Notes under the pieces: model-generated
Database searches by the model: none
Seen by the model: the letters and a program-made list of their open reading frames with translations, nothing else
What the model was told of the DNA's origin: nothing
Shown here: positions 8,064-16,668 of the stretch, in pieces
Layout: each line of letters opens with the position of its first letter
How positions within the stretch are numbered: the first letter of the stretch is position 1
NCBI GenBank assembly: GCA_022827905.1
Contig: JAJEIQ010000018.1
Coordinates: forward strand, 1-44,250
Reading direction: 5' to 3'
From: Pseudomonadales bacterium
GTDB taxonomy: Bacteria; Pseudomonadota; Gammaproteobacteria; Pseudomonadales; Azotimanducaceae
Length of the DNA: 44,250 nucleotides
Made by a program: the position numbers and the translations under genes

Positions 8064-9575
8064 TCAAGACGCCGCGAAAGTACCGTGCAAAGCGTACGGC
8101 AGCGGATACGGCAGTTCCCCCTGCCATAATGGCCCGTCCGCCAGATGCATGGCATCAAAGACATTCAGCCCGGATGCGCCACGGCGGGTGTCGAGGAACG
8201 GTCCAAGCAGCCAGCCGTCGCCTTCGGCCTCGCGGCGGGGCACGAAGATATGCTCCTCGGGAACCTGGTGCGGCGGATACGTCCAGCCATCGCCGGCTCC
8301 CCCGTCGAGGTCTAGCCATACGACGCGGCGCAGCTTCCAGTTCGTTCCCTCATGGGGGCCGTTCAGCGCAAACAGCTTGCGGTGCCGCAAGCCGGTGCGC
8401 CTTGGGTCGATCCGGGGAAATTCCGAAGCGCCGGGCGCGGCATCCTCGATCCGCGCGGGTCCGACGGGCGGCAGCGCCACGCGCCGGTAGCGGGGATTGG
8501 CGGAAGGGAAGTGCAGGTCGCCTCGCATGGGCGCCCGAAAGTCCCGGATGACGAAATCCGGGTTGGGCGCTTGGCACAGGTCGAGCTGTATGGTGCCGTC
8601 GCGTTCCTCCCACCCGTTGCCGTGGTGGAAGTGAAAGCCAGCGGGCAGTTCATGGCGGCGCACGACTTGCAGCGTGTTCTTGTCGATGGTGAGCACCCGG
8701 GTCCCTATCTCGGGTTGCCACTGATGGGCGTCCAGGAAGCTCAGGGTGCTGGATGCCAACCGTTCGGGCGTGACCACGAACGGCGGCAGCAAAGCGACCA
8801 GGTGCTTCGCGGTGACGATGAAATCGTGGACCATGCCCAATGGGCTGACTGGAATGTGGTTGAATGCGGCCAGTCGCCCCGCCGCGTCGATTCGGTAGAT
8901 CAGCAGCATCGGGCGAGGGCTCAACGGGCTGCCAAGATTCCACACCGTGCCGTCCGCTTCCCGCTTCGGATGCGCGGAGAAGGGAAGGCTGGCGAGGTCC
9001 TCGCGCCAAGCGACGAAGCTTTTGGCGGCGAGGGTGTCCGGGTCAACTTCGAGTGCCGACCCGCCCTCCCACAAGGCCATGACGCGTCCGGCGTGAACCA
9101 GCACGGAGGTGTTGGCGGCATTCATGTCATCGGGTCCGAGAATGGGCGCAGGATTGGGGGGCAGCGTGCCGAAGGCTGGCATGTTGCGCCGCCCGGCTCG
9201 GGATTCGGCGCGCCGTTTCGGGGTATCGAGGATGCGGGCGCGGTGGGTGACGCCGGTGCCATTGAAGGCAAACGCCTGGATCATGCCGTCGCCGTCGAAC
9301 CAGTGGCCGTAGCGGTGGCCGAAACGCTCGTGTTCGGCGGGTCCGTTGCGCCAAAGGACGCCGGTGAGGTCCGCAGGCAGCCGTCCGCGCGACGTGCTGA
9401 GGGGTGCGGCGAACTCCATCGCCTGGGCGGTGGCGAAAGCCAGCAGCCCGGCATCCCGGGCTAGCCCGGCGTTGAAGTCCGCCTTGCGCCCGGCCTTGGC
9501 TCGGGTGGCCAGGAACAGGGGGCTGCTTGCGATGGCGCACAGGATGTTGCGGCGAGAGGGCATCGGGGCGTTCAT
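8064..9575 (-). CDS. Carotenoid cleavage oxygenase family protein with Tat-like signal
   Basis: This is a non-haem iron dioxygenase of the RPE65/carotenoid oxygenase family, which cleaves conjugated double bonds of carotenoids, apocarotenoids or stilbenoids. The four iron-binding His can be assigned as H202 (SAHPK), H250 (MVHDF), H317 (FHHGN) and H497 (LHGTF), spread over a seven-bladed propeller of about 450 residues. RNGP at 76-79 and HWFDGDGM at 91-98 are family motifs. The N-terminus (PSRRNILCAIASSPLFLATR) looks like a twin-arginine signal, suggesting periplasmic export, which is unusual for this enzyme family. Its ATG overlaps the stop of the DUF2141 gene by four bases (ATGA), so the two are translationally coupled. 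Substrate unknown. Confidence 0.92.
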   Translation of the reverse strand: MNAPMPSRRNILCAIASSPLFLATRAKAGRKADFNAGLARDAGLLAFATAQAMEFAAPLSTSRGRLPADLTGVLWRNGPAEHERFGHRYGHWFDGDGMIQAFAFNGTGVTHRARILDTPKRRAESRAGRRNMPAFGTLPPNPAPILGPDDMNAANTSVLVHAGRVMALWEGGSALEVDPDTLAAKSFVAWREDLASLPFSAHPKREADGTVWNLGSPLSPRPMLLIYRIDAAGRLAAFNHIPVSPLGMVHDFIVTAKHLVALLPPFVVTPERLASSTLSFLDAHQWQPEIGTRVLTIDKNTLQVVRRHELPAGFHFHHGNGWEERDGTIQLDLCQAPNPDFVIRDFRAPMRGDLHFPSANPRYRRVALPPVGPARIEDAAPGASEFPRIDPRRTGLRHRKLFALNGPHEGTNWKLRRVVWLDLDGGAGDGWTYPPHQVPEEHIFVPRREAEGDGWLLGPFLDTRRGASGLNVFDAMHLADGPLWQGELPYPLPYALHGTFAAS

Positions 9576-10039
9576 TGCGAGGATCCCGGATACCGAATCG
9601 TCACGACGATGCGCTGCGGTCCGTCGGCGGGTCCGATCGATACGGCCGCCGCCGCAAATTTCGGCGGACCCATGCGTCCGCGTGCGTCGTTGGAGAATCC
9701 ATAGCCCTCTTGCGGCATGCCGATGAAGTTGGCGTTCAGTTCGCCGTCGCCGTTGGCGTCGTGGAAGGCGGCCACGGCGTACTGCCCCGGAGACAGGTCG
9801 GGAAACAGGACGACGACCTCTCCCGTATCGGCGGGGCGGGCTTCGTTGGCAACGACGCCGGCTTCGTCCGGGAAGGCATGGCCGGGGCGGTGCTGATGGA
9901 GCGCCACCAGCGCTTGGCCATCGGTGGAATGAATGCCCTTGAGAATCACTTCAAGGTCGGCCGCCGCCCCGGCTGCGCTGAACAGCAGGGCGGTGGCTAC
10001 CAAAAGGGCCTGTTGCATGGCTTGTGCGGTTGGGCGCAT
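9572..10039 (-). CDS. Exported DUF2141 family protein
   Basis: The start is the ATG at 10039, with AAAGGAG 6 bases upstream; this gives 155 residues, and an N-terminal extension to 10159 lacks a site. A signal peptide covers about residues 1-28. The mature part matches DUF2141, a small beta-sandwich family: FHDANGDGELNANFIGMP, EGYGFSNDARG and GPPKF are the typical motifs. The DANGDGELN segment may bind a metal. The function of the family is unknown. It is first in an operon with the carotenoid oxygenase (4-base overlap), so it may act on the same periplasmic substrate or aid its transport. The divergent gene encodes a membrane LytTR regulator with a shared upstream region. Confidence 0.85.
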   Translation of the reverse strand: MRPTAQAMQQALLVATALLFSAAGAAADLEVILKGIHSTDGQALVALHQHRPGHAFPDEAGVVANEARPADTGEVVVLFPDLSPGQYAVAAFHDANGDGELNANFIGMPQEGYGFSNDARGRMGPPKFAAAAVSIGPADGPQRIVVTIRYPGSSQ

Positions 10040-10081
10040 GAACGTCTCCTTTGCGGGTTGCGCTATGATCTGCCCAGATTG

Positions 10082-10113
10082 TTGGCCGTCAGTGTGCTGG
10101 CAGTCACGGCCAA
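10082..10113. promoter_or_regulatory. Inverted repeat in the divergent promoter region
   Basis: TTGGCCGT and ACGGCCAA form perfect 8-bp arms separated by 16 bases. They lie between the DUF2141-carotenoid oxygenase operon and the divergent LytTR gene. The position suits an operator for both promoters. LytTR proteins usually bind direct repeats, so the protein binding here is not established. Confidence 0.45.
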
Positions 10114-10143
10114 TTTCGCCAACGTCTGGGTTTTTTCGCGACT

Positions 10144-10959
10144 TTGCAGCAACGGTCATCCACGATTCGTGAAACGCGGGGCGCCCTCTCCGTGACGGGC
10201 GAGGGCGTTCTGCTTTTGGGCTTGGTGGGATTGTTCGCCTTCATGGGGCCCTTCGGCACGTTTGATGCGCTTGGCCCTTGGGAGCGCACGGGCTATTGGA
10301 CGCTGACGTTGGGTGTCAACTGGCTGGTCTGCGGCAGCGTCACGCGGTTGACGCTGCGTTCCATGCCGACAGCCTCACGGCGGCGGCGCATGGTGGCGGT
10401 TGCGGGCGTGTCCCTGCTTGCGGCGGTGCCCGGAACCGCCGTGGTCTTTACTGCCGAGGCGTTGTTCCGATCCGTCCACATGGCGTCTGGCCAGCTACTC
10501 ACCATTTACGCCGCCGTAGCCGTGCTGATGGTTGCGATCAGCGGCTTGGTGGTCACGGTCGGCGCCCGCCGGGCGGTGGTGGCCGAAAAAGCAGGCGGGG
10601 AAAGTGCGACGGCTGCGCGATTTCTGGACCGTCTGCCCGAGGACATTGGCCGCGACCTCGTCTGCCTGAAGATGGCCGACCACTACCTGGAGGTGTTCAC
10701 GACCTCCGGTTCAACACTGCTCTTGATGCGATTCGCCGACGCCCTGTCCGAACTTGACGGAGCCGACGGATTGCGGGTCCACCGCTCCCACTGGGTCGCG
10801 CGCAAGCATGTGGTGGCTGCGGCGCGACGTAACGGTCGCACCGTGCTGCGCCTCACGGGAGGCCGCGAGGTCCCGGTCAGCCGGGGCTACTTGGCCGACG
10901 TTCGGGCGGCTGGGCTAGATCCTCGGCCCCGACGCCCATCTCCCGAGGCCAAGCGTTGA
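10144..10959 (+). CDS. Membrane-anchored LytTR-type transcription regulator
   Basis: This is a predicted DNA-binding regulator tethered to the inner membrane. Four hydrophobic spans are seen at about residues 21-40, 51-67, 83-108 and 115-140. A cytoplasmic LytTR domain follows at about 160-260, with the typical ALSELDG, RVHRSHWVARKHV and VPVSRGY blocks. No response-regulator receiver is present. The start is uncertain: TTG at 10144 gives 271 residues, while GTG at 10192 gives 255 and still keeps the first span; neither has a clear ribosome binding site. It diverges from the DUF2141-carotenoid oxygenase operon, its likely target. Its 3' end overlaps the convergent permease gene by 83 bases. 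Confidence 0.82.
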   Translation: MQQRSSTIRETRGALSVTGEGVLLLGLVGLFAFMGPFGTFDALGPWERTGYWTLTLGVNWLVCGSVTRLTLRSMPTASRRRRMVAVAGVSLLAAVPGTAVVFTAEALFRSVHMASGQLLTIYAAVAVLMVAISGLVVTVGARRAVVAEKAGGESATAARFLDRLPEDIGRDLVCLKMADHYLEVFTTSGSTLLLMRFADALSELDGADGLRVHRSHWVARKHVVAAARRNGRTVLRLTGGREVPVSRGYLADVRAAGLDPRPRRPSPEAKR

Positions 10960-11989
10960 TGATGGCCTTGACCAGCGTGGCCAAGGGGATGGCGAAGAAC
11001 ACGCCCCAGACGCCCCACAGGCCGCCGAAGGCGAGGACGGCGACGATGATGGTGATCGGGTGCAGGTCGACGGCTTCGGAGAACAGCAGCGGCACCAGCA
11101 CGTTGCCATCCAGCGCCTGGATGATGCCGTAGGCGGCCATCACGTAGGCCAGCTCCCAGGACCAGCCGAACTGAATGATGCCCACCAAGGCCACCGGAAT
11201 GGTGACCACCGCTGCGCCGACAAAGGGTATCAGCACCGAGACGCCCACGAGCACGCCCAGCAGAGCGGCGTAGTTCAGGCCCAGCAGGGTGAAGGTGACG
11301 AAGGTGACGAAGCCGACGATGAGGATTTCGATGAACTTGCCGCGCACGTAGTTGGCGAGTTGCTGGTTCATTTCCTCGCCGACCCGTTGGATGAGGGAGC
11401 GCTTCTTCGGCAGCGCGGAGAGCAGCCATCCGATGATCCGGCGGCGGTCCTTGAGGAAGAAGAACACCGAGATGGGCACCAGCACCAAGTAGATGAGGAT
11501 GCCCACCATGGACGACAGGTTGGCCACCAGGGCTTCCAAAGCGGATGCGCCGATGCTGCCGACTTGGCTGGTGGCCGCTTCCAGCCACGCGGTGATCTGG
11601 GCTTCGGTAAGCAGTTCGGGGAAGGCTTGCGCCAGATCGCCGGCGGCTTCCCGCCAACGGCCCACGAGGCCCGGCAGGGCCTCCACCAAGGCGCGGAGCT
11701 GCTGCCAGACCAGCGGCGCGACGAACAGCGCCAGCGCCGTCAACACGCCGATGAACAGCAGGAAGGCCAACCACACCGCACCCGCCTCGGGCACCCGCCA
11801 ATCGACGAGTTGCTTAACCAGCCCCTGCAGCAGAAAGGCCAGCACCAAGCCGGTGAGCACCGGGGCCAGCACGCCGCCCAAGGTGAACAGCACCAGAAAT
11901 CCCACCACCAACAGGGCGACTAGGTAGATGGCCTCCTCGTTGGAGAAATAGCGGTTGACCCAGCCGCTGATGATTTCCAGAAAACGCAA
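10877..11989 (-). CDS. AI-2E/PerM family transporter
   Basis: This is a predicted inner-membrane exporter or antiporter of the AI-2E transporter (PerM, TqsA, YdiK) family, with 370 residues. There are about eight hydrophobic spans: pairs near residues 22-60 and 70-95, then five from about 155 to 340. The central soluble stretch (about 95-150) and the motifs FFFLKDRRRI and PFVGA are typical. The start is a TTG with AGGA 7 bases upstream. The substrate of most members is unknown, and some export Na+ or autoinducer-2. Its 3' end overlaps the convergent LytTR gene by 83 bases. A pair of palindromic repeats lies 80-170 bases upstream of its start. Confidence 0.9.
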   Translation of the reverse strand: MRFLEIISGWVNRYFSNEEAIYLVALLVVGFLVLFTLGGVLAPVLTGLVLAFLLQGLVKQLVDWRVPEAGAVWLAFLLFIGVLTALALFVAPLVWQQLRALVEALPGLVGRWREAAGDLAQAFPELLTEAQITAWLEAATSQVGSIGASALEALVANLSSMVGILIYLVLVPISVFFFLKDRRRIIGWLLSALPKKRSLIQRVGEEMNQQLANYVRGKFIEILIVGFVTFVTFTLLGLNYAALLGVLVGVSVLIPFVGAAVVTIPVALVGIIQFGWSWELAYVMAAYGIIQALDGNVLVPLLFSEAVDLHPITIIVAVLAFGGLWGVWGVFFAIPLATLVKAIINAWPREMGVGAEDLAQPPERRPSSPG

Positions 11990-12070
11990 TTCGCTATCCT
12001 GACCTTTGAGCGCTGCGGCGAAGGTTTGCCGATTGGCGAAGCCGTTGCAAGCTCTTGCCGACGTCGATGC

Positions 12071-12159
12071 TCCTCGGAGCGAGGGCGTCCCGCCCTCGAA
12101 GGAATCATCGGTTCGTTGCGCGGTCCGTTTCGAGGGCGGGACGCCCTCGCTCCGGAGGA
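12071..12159. repeat. Inverted pair of dispersed palindromic repeats
   Basis: Two copies of a dispersed repeat, at 12071-12100 and 12129-12159, face each other and are reverse complements over about 30 bases except for one extra C. Each copy is itself a hairpin with stem CGAGGGCG/CGCCCTCG and loop TCC. The pair can form a large cruciform or RNA stem. It lies between the starts of the permease transcript and the 3' end of the VWA gene, so it may also end the VWA transcript. Confidence 0.9.
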
Positions 12160-12184
12160 TCCCCCTCGTCTTGAATCCGGGCGC

Positions 12185-14158
12185 CTATCCCGTCAGCGCT
12201 GCATAGACCTTGGTCAGCGCCGCAGGCAGGTCCTCCACTTCCTCCATCACCGCGTAGCGGGCATCCGGGCACATGCGCTTGAGGTAGTCGTGGCCGGAGC
12301 GGTCCACCGTCACGCAAAAGGTCTCGATGCCCTTGCTTCGGGCTTCGGCCAGCGCCTTGGCGGTGTCGTGCAGGCCGTATTCGTGGTCGCCGCGCACCGG
12401 GCCGTAGTCGCAGTCCTGGGGGAAGCCGTCGCTGATGATGAGCAGCACCTTCAGCGCGTTGCCCGATTCGTTGAGCTTGCGCACGGCGTGGCGGATGGCC
12501 GGCCCCATGCGGGTGCTGCGCTTGGGCTGCATGGCGGCGATGGCGGCCAAGGTGCGGGCGTTCAGGGTTTGGCGCAGGTCCTTGGCAACGTAAAACTCCA
12601 CGCAGTCGCGCCCGTATCCGGAAAAGCCGTAGATGCCGTAGCTGTCGCCCAGGCGTTCAAGGGCTGCGGCGAGGATTGCGGCGGCCTCCTTCTGCACGTC
12701 GATGATGCGCCGCTTGGGCGGCGTCGGCGACTCGCTGACGCCGGACCAGAGGGTGCTGTCGTCTTCGTAGGGGTCGCGCAGGTTGGGGGTCGGGCGCGCC
12801 GAATGGCCGTTCGAGTCGGGCGCCGCTTCGGGCGCAGGCGGGTCCTCCTCCACCGGGTCGTCGGTGGAGGCGGAAAGGTCCACCAGCAGCGCGGCGCACA
12901 CATCGCGATGCACCTTCTCCCGGCGGCTGTAGAGGCGGTTGCTGGGCGAGCGGCCCGCCCGCAAATCCTGGCGGGCGGCGACCACGGCGTTCAGGTCGAT
13001 TTCATCCCCGTCCGGCAAGGCCCAGCAGCGGCGGTAGCCTTGGGGCTTGATCTGCTCCAAGGGCTGCTGGGCTTGACGGCGCCAGGCGCTGATGGCATGG
13101 CGGATGGCATCCACGTCCGCATCGTCCTCGGGGCTCAACGCCTGCTCGAATAGACGGCACCAGTTGCGGCGGTAGCCGTGGCGGTGGAAGTCCCACTCGT
13201 CGTAGCGGTAGCTGCGGGCGCCGGCGTTCTCATCGCCCAGCGCATCGCGCACCGCGGAGCGCTCCAAGCCGATGCGCCGGGCCAGTTGGTCGCGCTCGGA
13301 CCGGATGCGCTTGATGTCCAGTTCCTCCTCGCGAATTTCACCGCCGCCGCCCTCGGTGCGGGTGGCTTCCAACTGCTCGCTCTCCAGCATCTCCACGGCC
13401 AACAAGTGACCGTCCGCTTGGCGCAGCTCCTCCTCCCAGTCCTCCAAGCGGGCCTCCCGCTCGGTCCACTCGGCGGCGGTGGCTGCAAGCTCCAGCGTGT
13501 CATCCAATGCCTCTCCGGGCTCGGTGCCGAGCAGGAGGAAGGCGCTCTGGGTGGCGGCTGCGGCGTCGTAGATGTCCGCGTCCGGCGCCAACAGGCCCTT
13601 GGCGAGGGGGTGCAGAACCTGGCCCATGGCATCGCTGGCGGGCTGGTCCAATTGAAAGCGCAGCAGTGACTGCGCGATCGGACTCACGGCCAACCCCGAG
13701 CGCTGCAGGAATCGGTTGCAGGCGGTCAGGTGGGGCCGAATGCCGGGATAAGCGCGGCACATGGCAGCGTCGATGCGAACGCGCTCGAAGGCCTCGAACA
13801 GCTCGGCGGCGAGGCGCGGATTGGGGAAGTGATGGTAGAACAGCCAGCGGTCGCTGGGCCGGGTCGGCGCTTGGGGTTTCGGCAGCGGATCAAGCGTTGG
13901 CAGGCGCGCATAGGCGGTGGGGAGCCTAAAGCCGATGCCGCCGAACTCCCGCCGGGCGATCTGCTGCAGCGCGAGCGCCCGGTAGATGCCCGGTTCGGCG
14001 GCATCGATGGCTTCGGGCAGATAGAGGGCCTCACGCGATTGCACGGCGTCGGTGGGGCCGGCGTTCAAGGCATCGCTGGCCTTGATGTGCAGATAGGCGC
14101 CGTTCATGCCCTCCGCGAACAGCGCCAGGGGCTGCTCGACATCGGCCAGCGCGATCAC
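12185..14158 (-). CDS. VWA-domain protein of the CbbO/NorD type
   Basis: This is the predicted partner of a MoxR-type AAA+ ATPase in remodelling or metal loading of a client enzyme, as CbbO and NorD do for Rubisco and NO reductase. It has 657 residues: a long helical N-terminal half with a charged region (about 230-300), then a C-terminal VWA domain from about residue 420. The MIDAS is DLSAS at 427-431, with a downstream Thr in [11 protein letters not shown] and Asp in [10 protein letters not shown]. The GTG start overlaps the ATPase stop by four bases (GTGA). No Rubisco, NO reductase or nitrate reductase gene is in the window, so the client is unknown. Confidence 0.85.
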   Translation of the reverse strand: MIALADVEQPLALFAEGMNGAYLHIKASDALNAGPTDAVQSREALYLPEAIDAAEPGIYRALALQQIARREFGGIGFRLPTAYARLPTLDPLPKPQAPTRPSDRWLFYHHFPNPRLAAELFEAFERVRIDAAMCRAYPGIRPHLTACNRFLQRSGLAVSPIAQSLLRFQLDQPASDAMGQVLHPLAKGLLAPDADIYDAAAATQSAFLLLGTEPGEALDDTLELAATAAEWTEREARLEDWEEELRQADGHLLAVEMLESEQLEATRTEGGGGEIREEELDIKRIRSERDQLARRIGLERSAVRDALGDENAGARSYRYDEWDFHRHGYRRNWCRLFEQALSPEDDADVDAIRHAISAWRRQAQQPLEQIKPQGYRRCWALPDGDEIDLNAVVAARQDLRAGRSPSNRLYSRREKVHRDVCAALLVDLSASTDDPVEEDPPAPEAAPDSNGHSARPTPNLRDPYEDDSTLWSGVSESPTPPKRRIIDVQKEAAAILAAALERLGDSYGIYGFSGYGRDCVEFYVAKDLRQTLNARTLAAIAAMQPKRSTRMGPAIRHAVRKLNESGNALKVLLIISDGFPQDCDYGPVRGDHEYGLHDTAKALAEARSKGIETFCVTVDRSGHDYLKRMCPDARYAVMEEVEDLPAALTKVYAALTG

Positions 14159-15006
14159 GGGTCAGCGATGGGCAGCACCGCATCCACGATGTCGGCCAAG
14201 GCGGCCTGCACCGTGCGGTCGTCGGACACGGCGGCGACCAAGGCGATGTCGGCGGCGCGGCGGGCTTCGATGCCGTTGCGAATGAGTTGCGCGGCGTAGA
14301 TCAAGAGCCGAGTGCTCACCCCCTCCTCGAAGCCATGCTCGCCGAGATTGCGCACCTTCTCGCCGATCACGGCCAGGCGTTCGGCCAAGGACTCGTCCAC
14401 ATGCGCCTCCCGGGCGATGATCTCGGCCTCCCGTTCCCGTCCGGGGTAGTCGAAGTCGAGGCTCACGAAGCGCTGCCTGGTGCTGTGCTTGAGATCCTTG
14501 AGGATGCTCTGGTAGCCCGGGTTGTAGGAGATGACCAGCAGGAAGTCGTCGTGCGCCGAGACCAGCTCGCCGGTCTTGTCGATGGGCAGGATGCGCCGGT
14601 GGTCGGTCAGCGAGTGGATGAGCACGGTGGTGTCCTTGCGCGCCTCGACGATCTCATCGAGATAGCAGATCGCGCCGGTGCGCACGGCGCGGGTCAGCGG
14701 ACCATCGCTCCACAAGGTCTCATCGCCCTTGAGCAGGTAGCGCCCCACCAAGTCAGTGGCGGTGAGGTCCTCGTGGCAGGAAATGGTGACCAGCGGCACC
14801 TCCAGGGCCTTGCGCCGCTGCCGGTAGAGCCGCCAGGCCATGTGCTCGATGAAGCGCGTCTTGCCGCATCCGGTCGGCCCCTTCAGCAACACCGGCAACC
14901 GCGCTGCGTAGGCGGCCTCGAACAGCGCCACTTCGTCGCCGATGGGCAAGTAGAACGGCTCCGCCTCAAGGGTCGCGAAGTTTATGGCGTCGATGGCCGC
15001 AGTCAT
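14155..15006 (-). CDS. MoxR-type AAA+ ATPase of the CbbQ/NorQ/NirQ family
   Basis: This AAA+ ATPase would form hexamers and work with the VWA protein encoded just downstream. The ATG at 15006 is preferred because GAAGGA lies upstream; the extension to 15042 has no site. It is 283 residues, usual for the family. Walker A GPTGCGKT is at 43-50, Walker B is AICYLDEI, and sensor-like VISYNPGY follows. [19 protein letters not shown] is characteristic of CbbQ/NorQ proteins. Coupling to the VWA gene through GTGA supports a two-gene unit. The family is known to activate oxidoreductases or Rubisco; which enzyme it serves here cannot be seen. Confidence 0.92.
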   Translation of the reverse strand: MTAAIDAINFATLEAEPFYLPIGDEVALFEAAYAARLPVLLKGPTGCGKTRFIEHMAWRLYRQRRKALEVPLVTISCHEDLTATDLVGRYLLKGDETLWSDGPLTRAVRTGAICYLDEIVEARKDTTVLIHSLTDHRRILPIDKTGELVSAHDDFLLVISYNPGYQSILKDLKHSTRQRFVSLDFDYPGREREAEIIAREAHVDESLAERLAVIGEKVRNLGEHGFEEGVSTRLLIYAAQLIRNGIEARRAADIALVAAVSDDRTVQAALADIVDAVLPIADP

Positions 15007-15074
15007 AGGGCGGGTTTCCTTCGGGTACGAGCGGGCCACCATACTGAAAGCGGCGGCGGATTAACAATTCCAAC

Positions 15075-15154
15075 TTTGCCGGAGCGAACTCCCGCTTTGC
15101 CGTAGCGAACTCTCACTGTGCCGGAGCGAGGGCATCTTGCCCTCGAATAGAACC
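15075..15154. repeat. 21-bp tandem array leading into a palindromic repeat unit
   Basis: Three head-to-tail units of 21 bases start at 15075, 15096 and 15117 (consensus begins TTTGCCGGAGCGAACTC). The third runs into a unit of the dispersed palindrome (15121-15154). This unit has stem CGAGGGCA/TGCCCTCG and loop TCT, a paired change relative to the CGAGGGCG/CGCCCTCG form. The region lies between the ATPase gene start and the uppP stop. Confidence 0.8.
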
Positions 15155-15162
15155 ATTGCTTA

Positions 15163-15963
15163 TCAGTGAACGGACCAAGACAGCAGCATGAAGAGCGCCG
15201 CGCCGAGGGCCAGCCGGTAATAGACGTAAGGCATCAGGCCAATGCGCTCGATCAGGGCGATGAAAAAGCGTATGCAAAGGTAGGCGCTTAAGCCCGCGAT
15301 GGCGGCGCCGAGGGCAAGGTCCGGGAGTTGGGTTTCTTGGGCTTCGGCGGGGAGGTCATTCCAAGCCATCAGGGCGGCGCCGCTGATGGCGGGTATGGCG
15401 AGCAGGAAGGCCACCCGGGCGCCAGCGGGGCGCGATAGGCCGAGCAGCAGTGCGGCGCTGATGGTGATGCCGGAGCGCGATACGCCGGGAACGATGGCTA
15501 GGGCCTGCGCCAAGCCGATCAACAGCGCGTCGCGCCAGCCGAGCAGCTCGCGTTCGCCACGCTGGCCGTTGGCCCACCACAGAGCGAAGGCAAATGTCGT
15601 GGTGGCGGTGGCGATGACCCAGCCGTCGCGCAGCTCGTTGGCCACCAGATCGCGCAAGGCGAGCCCGCACAGCGCCAACGGCAAGGTGGCGACCGCGATC
15701 TTGAGCAGCAGTTCGAGTTGCGCATCGCGGCGCCGATGGCGCAGTCCGCCCCAAGCGCTGACGGCAAAGGCGGCGCAATCGCGGCGGTAGTAGGCGAGCA
15801 CGGCGGCCAAGGAGCCCAGATGAACGGCAATGTCAAACGCCAAGCCTTGATCCGGCCAGCCGGTCAGTTCCGACGCCAGGATCAGGTGGGCGGCACTCGA
15901 GATGGGCAGGAACTCGGTGATGCCCTGCAACAGCGCCAAGGTGATTGTCTGCAGGCTGTCCAA
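15163..15963 (-). CDS. uppP: Undecaprenyl-diphosphatase
   Basis: This integral membrane enzyme (BacA/UppP) dephosphorylates undecaprenyl diphosphate to recycle the lipid carrier of cell-wall synthesis. It has 266 residues with about eight hydrophobic spans. The two signature blocks are present: EFLPISSAAHL at about 18-28 and GVSRSGITIS near residue 160. The start appears to be TTG at 15963, which fits the family N-terminus (MDSLQTITLALLQGITEF); no strong ribosome binding site is seen. It precedes, in divergent orientation, a cell-envelope cluster on the plus strand. High levels of this enzyme give bacitracin resistance in known species. Confidence 0.95.
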   Translation of the reverse strand: MDSLQTITLALLQGITEFLPISSAAHLILASELTGWPDQGLAFDIAVHLGSLAAVLAYYRRDCAAFAVSAWGGLRHRRRDAQLELLLKIAVATLPLALCGLALRDLVANELRDGWVIATATTTFAFALWWANGQRGERELLGWRDALLIGLAQALAIVPGVSRSGITISAALLLGLSRPAGARVAFLLAIPAISGAALMAWNDLPAEAQETQLPDLALGAAIAGLSAYLCIRFFIALIERIGLMPYVYYRLALGAALFMLLSWSVH

Positions 15964-16055
15964 GGGCCGTGTTCATCGGCAAGGGGACCGAATTATGGCT
16001 TAGGCGGGATGCGCGACCAAGGGGCGTTGACTGGAATCAATGCTAAAGTCTCCCG

Positions 16056-16658
16056 ATGGCTGACTTGCGCGAGATTCCGCTGTTTCCGCTTGGGGTGGTG
16101 CTCTTTGAGGGCGGGCGGCTGCCGTTGCGGATTTTCGAGCCGCGCTACCTGGACATGATCACCGAGCGGATGCGGGGAAACAGTCCCTTCGGCATCGTGC
16201 TCATTCGCAGCGGCGTCGATGCGCGGGTGAGTGATGATGCGCCGGCACCGGAGATTTTCGAGGTGGGCACCGAGGCCCGGGTGGTGGACTTCAATGCGCT
16301 GGACGGCGGAATGCTCGGCATCGTCGTCGAAGGGGGCTGCAAGTTCCGCATCCACAAGACTTGGGAGCAGGATGACCACCTGCTCTGCGGCTTGGTTGAG
16401 ACCCTGCCTTCGGAGCCGCAAGGGACGCTCGGCGAGGCCGACCAGCCGCTGATCGACATCCTCAAGGCGCTGCTCAAGCACCCGATGGTGGACAAGCTCG
16501 GGCTGGAGGTCGATTTCGAGGATGCCGGAGCGGTCAGCCGGCAGCTTGCGGAGCTGCTGCCGGTGGAGCCGGAAATCAAGCAGTCGCTGCTGCAGTTGGG
16601 TTCGCCCAAGGAACGGCTCAACGAACTGCGCCGATTGGTCACCAGGTTGCGCGGCTAA
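16056..16658 (+). CDS. LON N-terminal substrate-binding domain protein
   Basis: This stand-alone homologue of the N-terminal domain of Lon protease has 200 residues and neither the ATPase nor the protease domain. The family block IPLFPLGVVLFEGGRLPLRI at residues 7-26 and the following FEPRYLDM are typical, and the C-terminal half is helical. The role of these proteins is poorly known; binding of unfolded or damaged proteins is assumed from the Lon domain. It lies 10 bases before nadD on the same strand and may be co-transcribed. The start at 16056 fits the family, but its ribosome binding site is weak. Confidence 0.9.
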   Translation: MADLREIPLFPLGVVLFEGGRLPLRIFEPRYLDMITERMRGNSPFGIVLIRSGVDARVSDDAPAPEIFEVGTEARVVDFNALDGGMLGIVVEGGCKFRIHKTWEQDDHLLCGLVETLPSEPQGTLGEADQPLIDILKALLKHPMVDKLGLEVDFEDAGAVSRQLAELLPVEPEIKQSLLQLGSPKERLNELRRLVTRLRG

Positions 16659-16668
16659 ACGCTGACCG

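Noticed and set aside
12071-12159. CRISPR-like array
   Set aside because: The repeats are inverted pairs with internal palindromes and irregular spacing, and no cas gene is present.
12026-13153. Long plus-strand open frame opposite the VWA gene
   Set aside because: It begins inside the palindromic repeat pair and runs antisense to a gene with clear VWA motifs; no known domain is visible.
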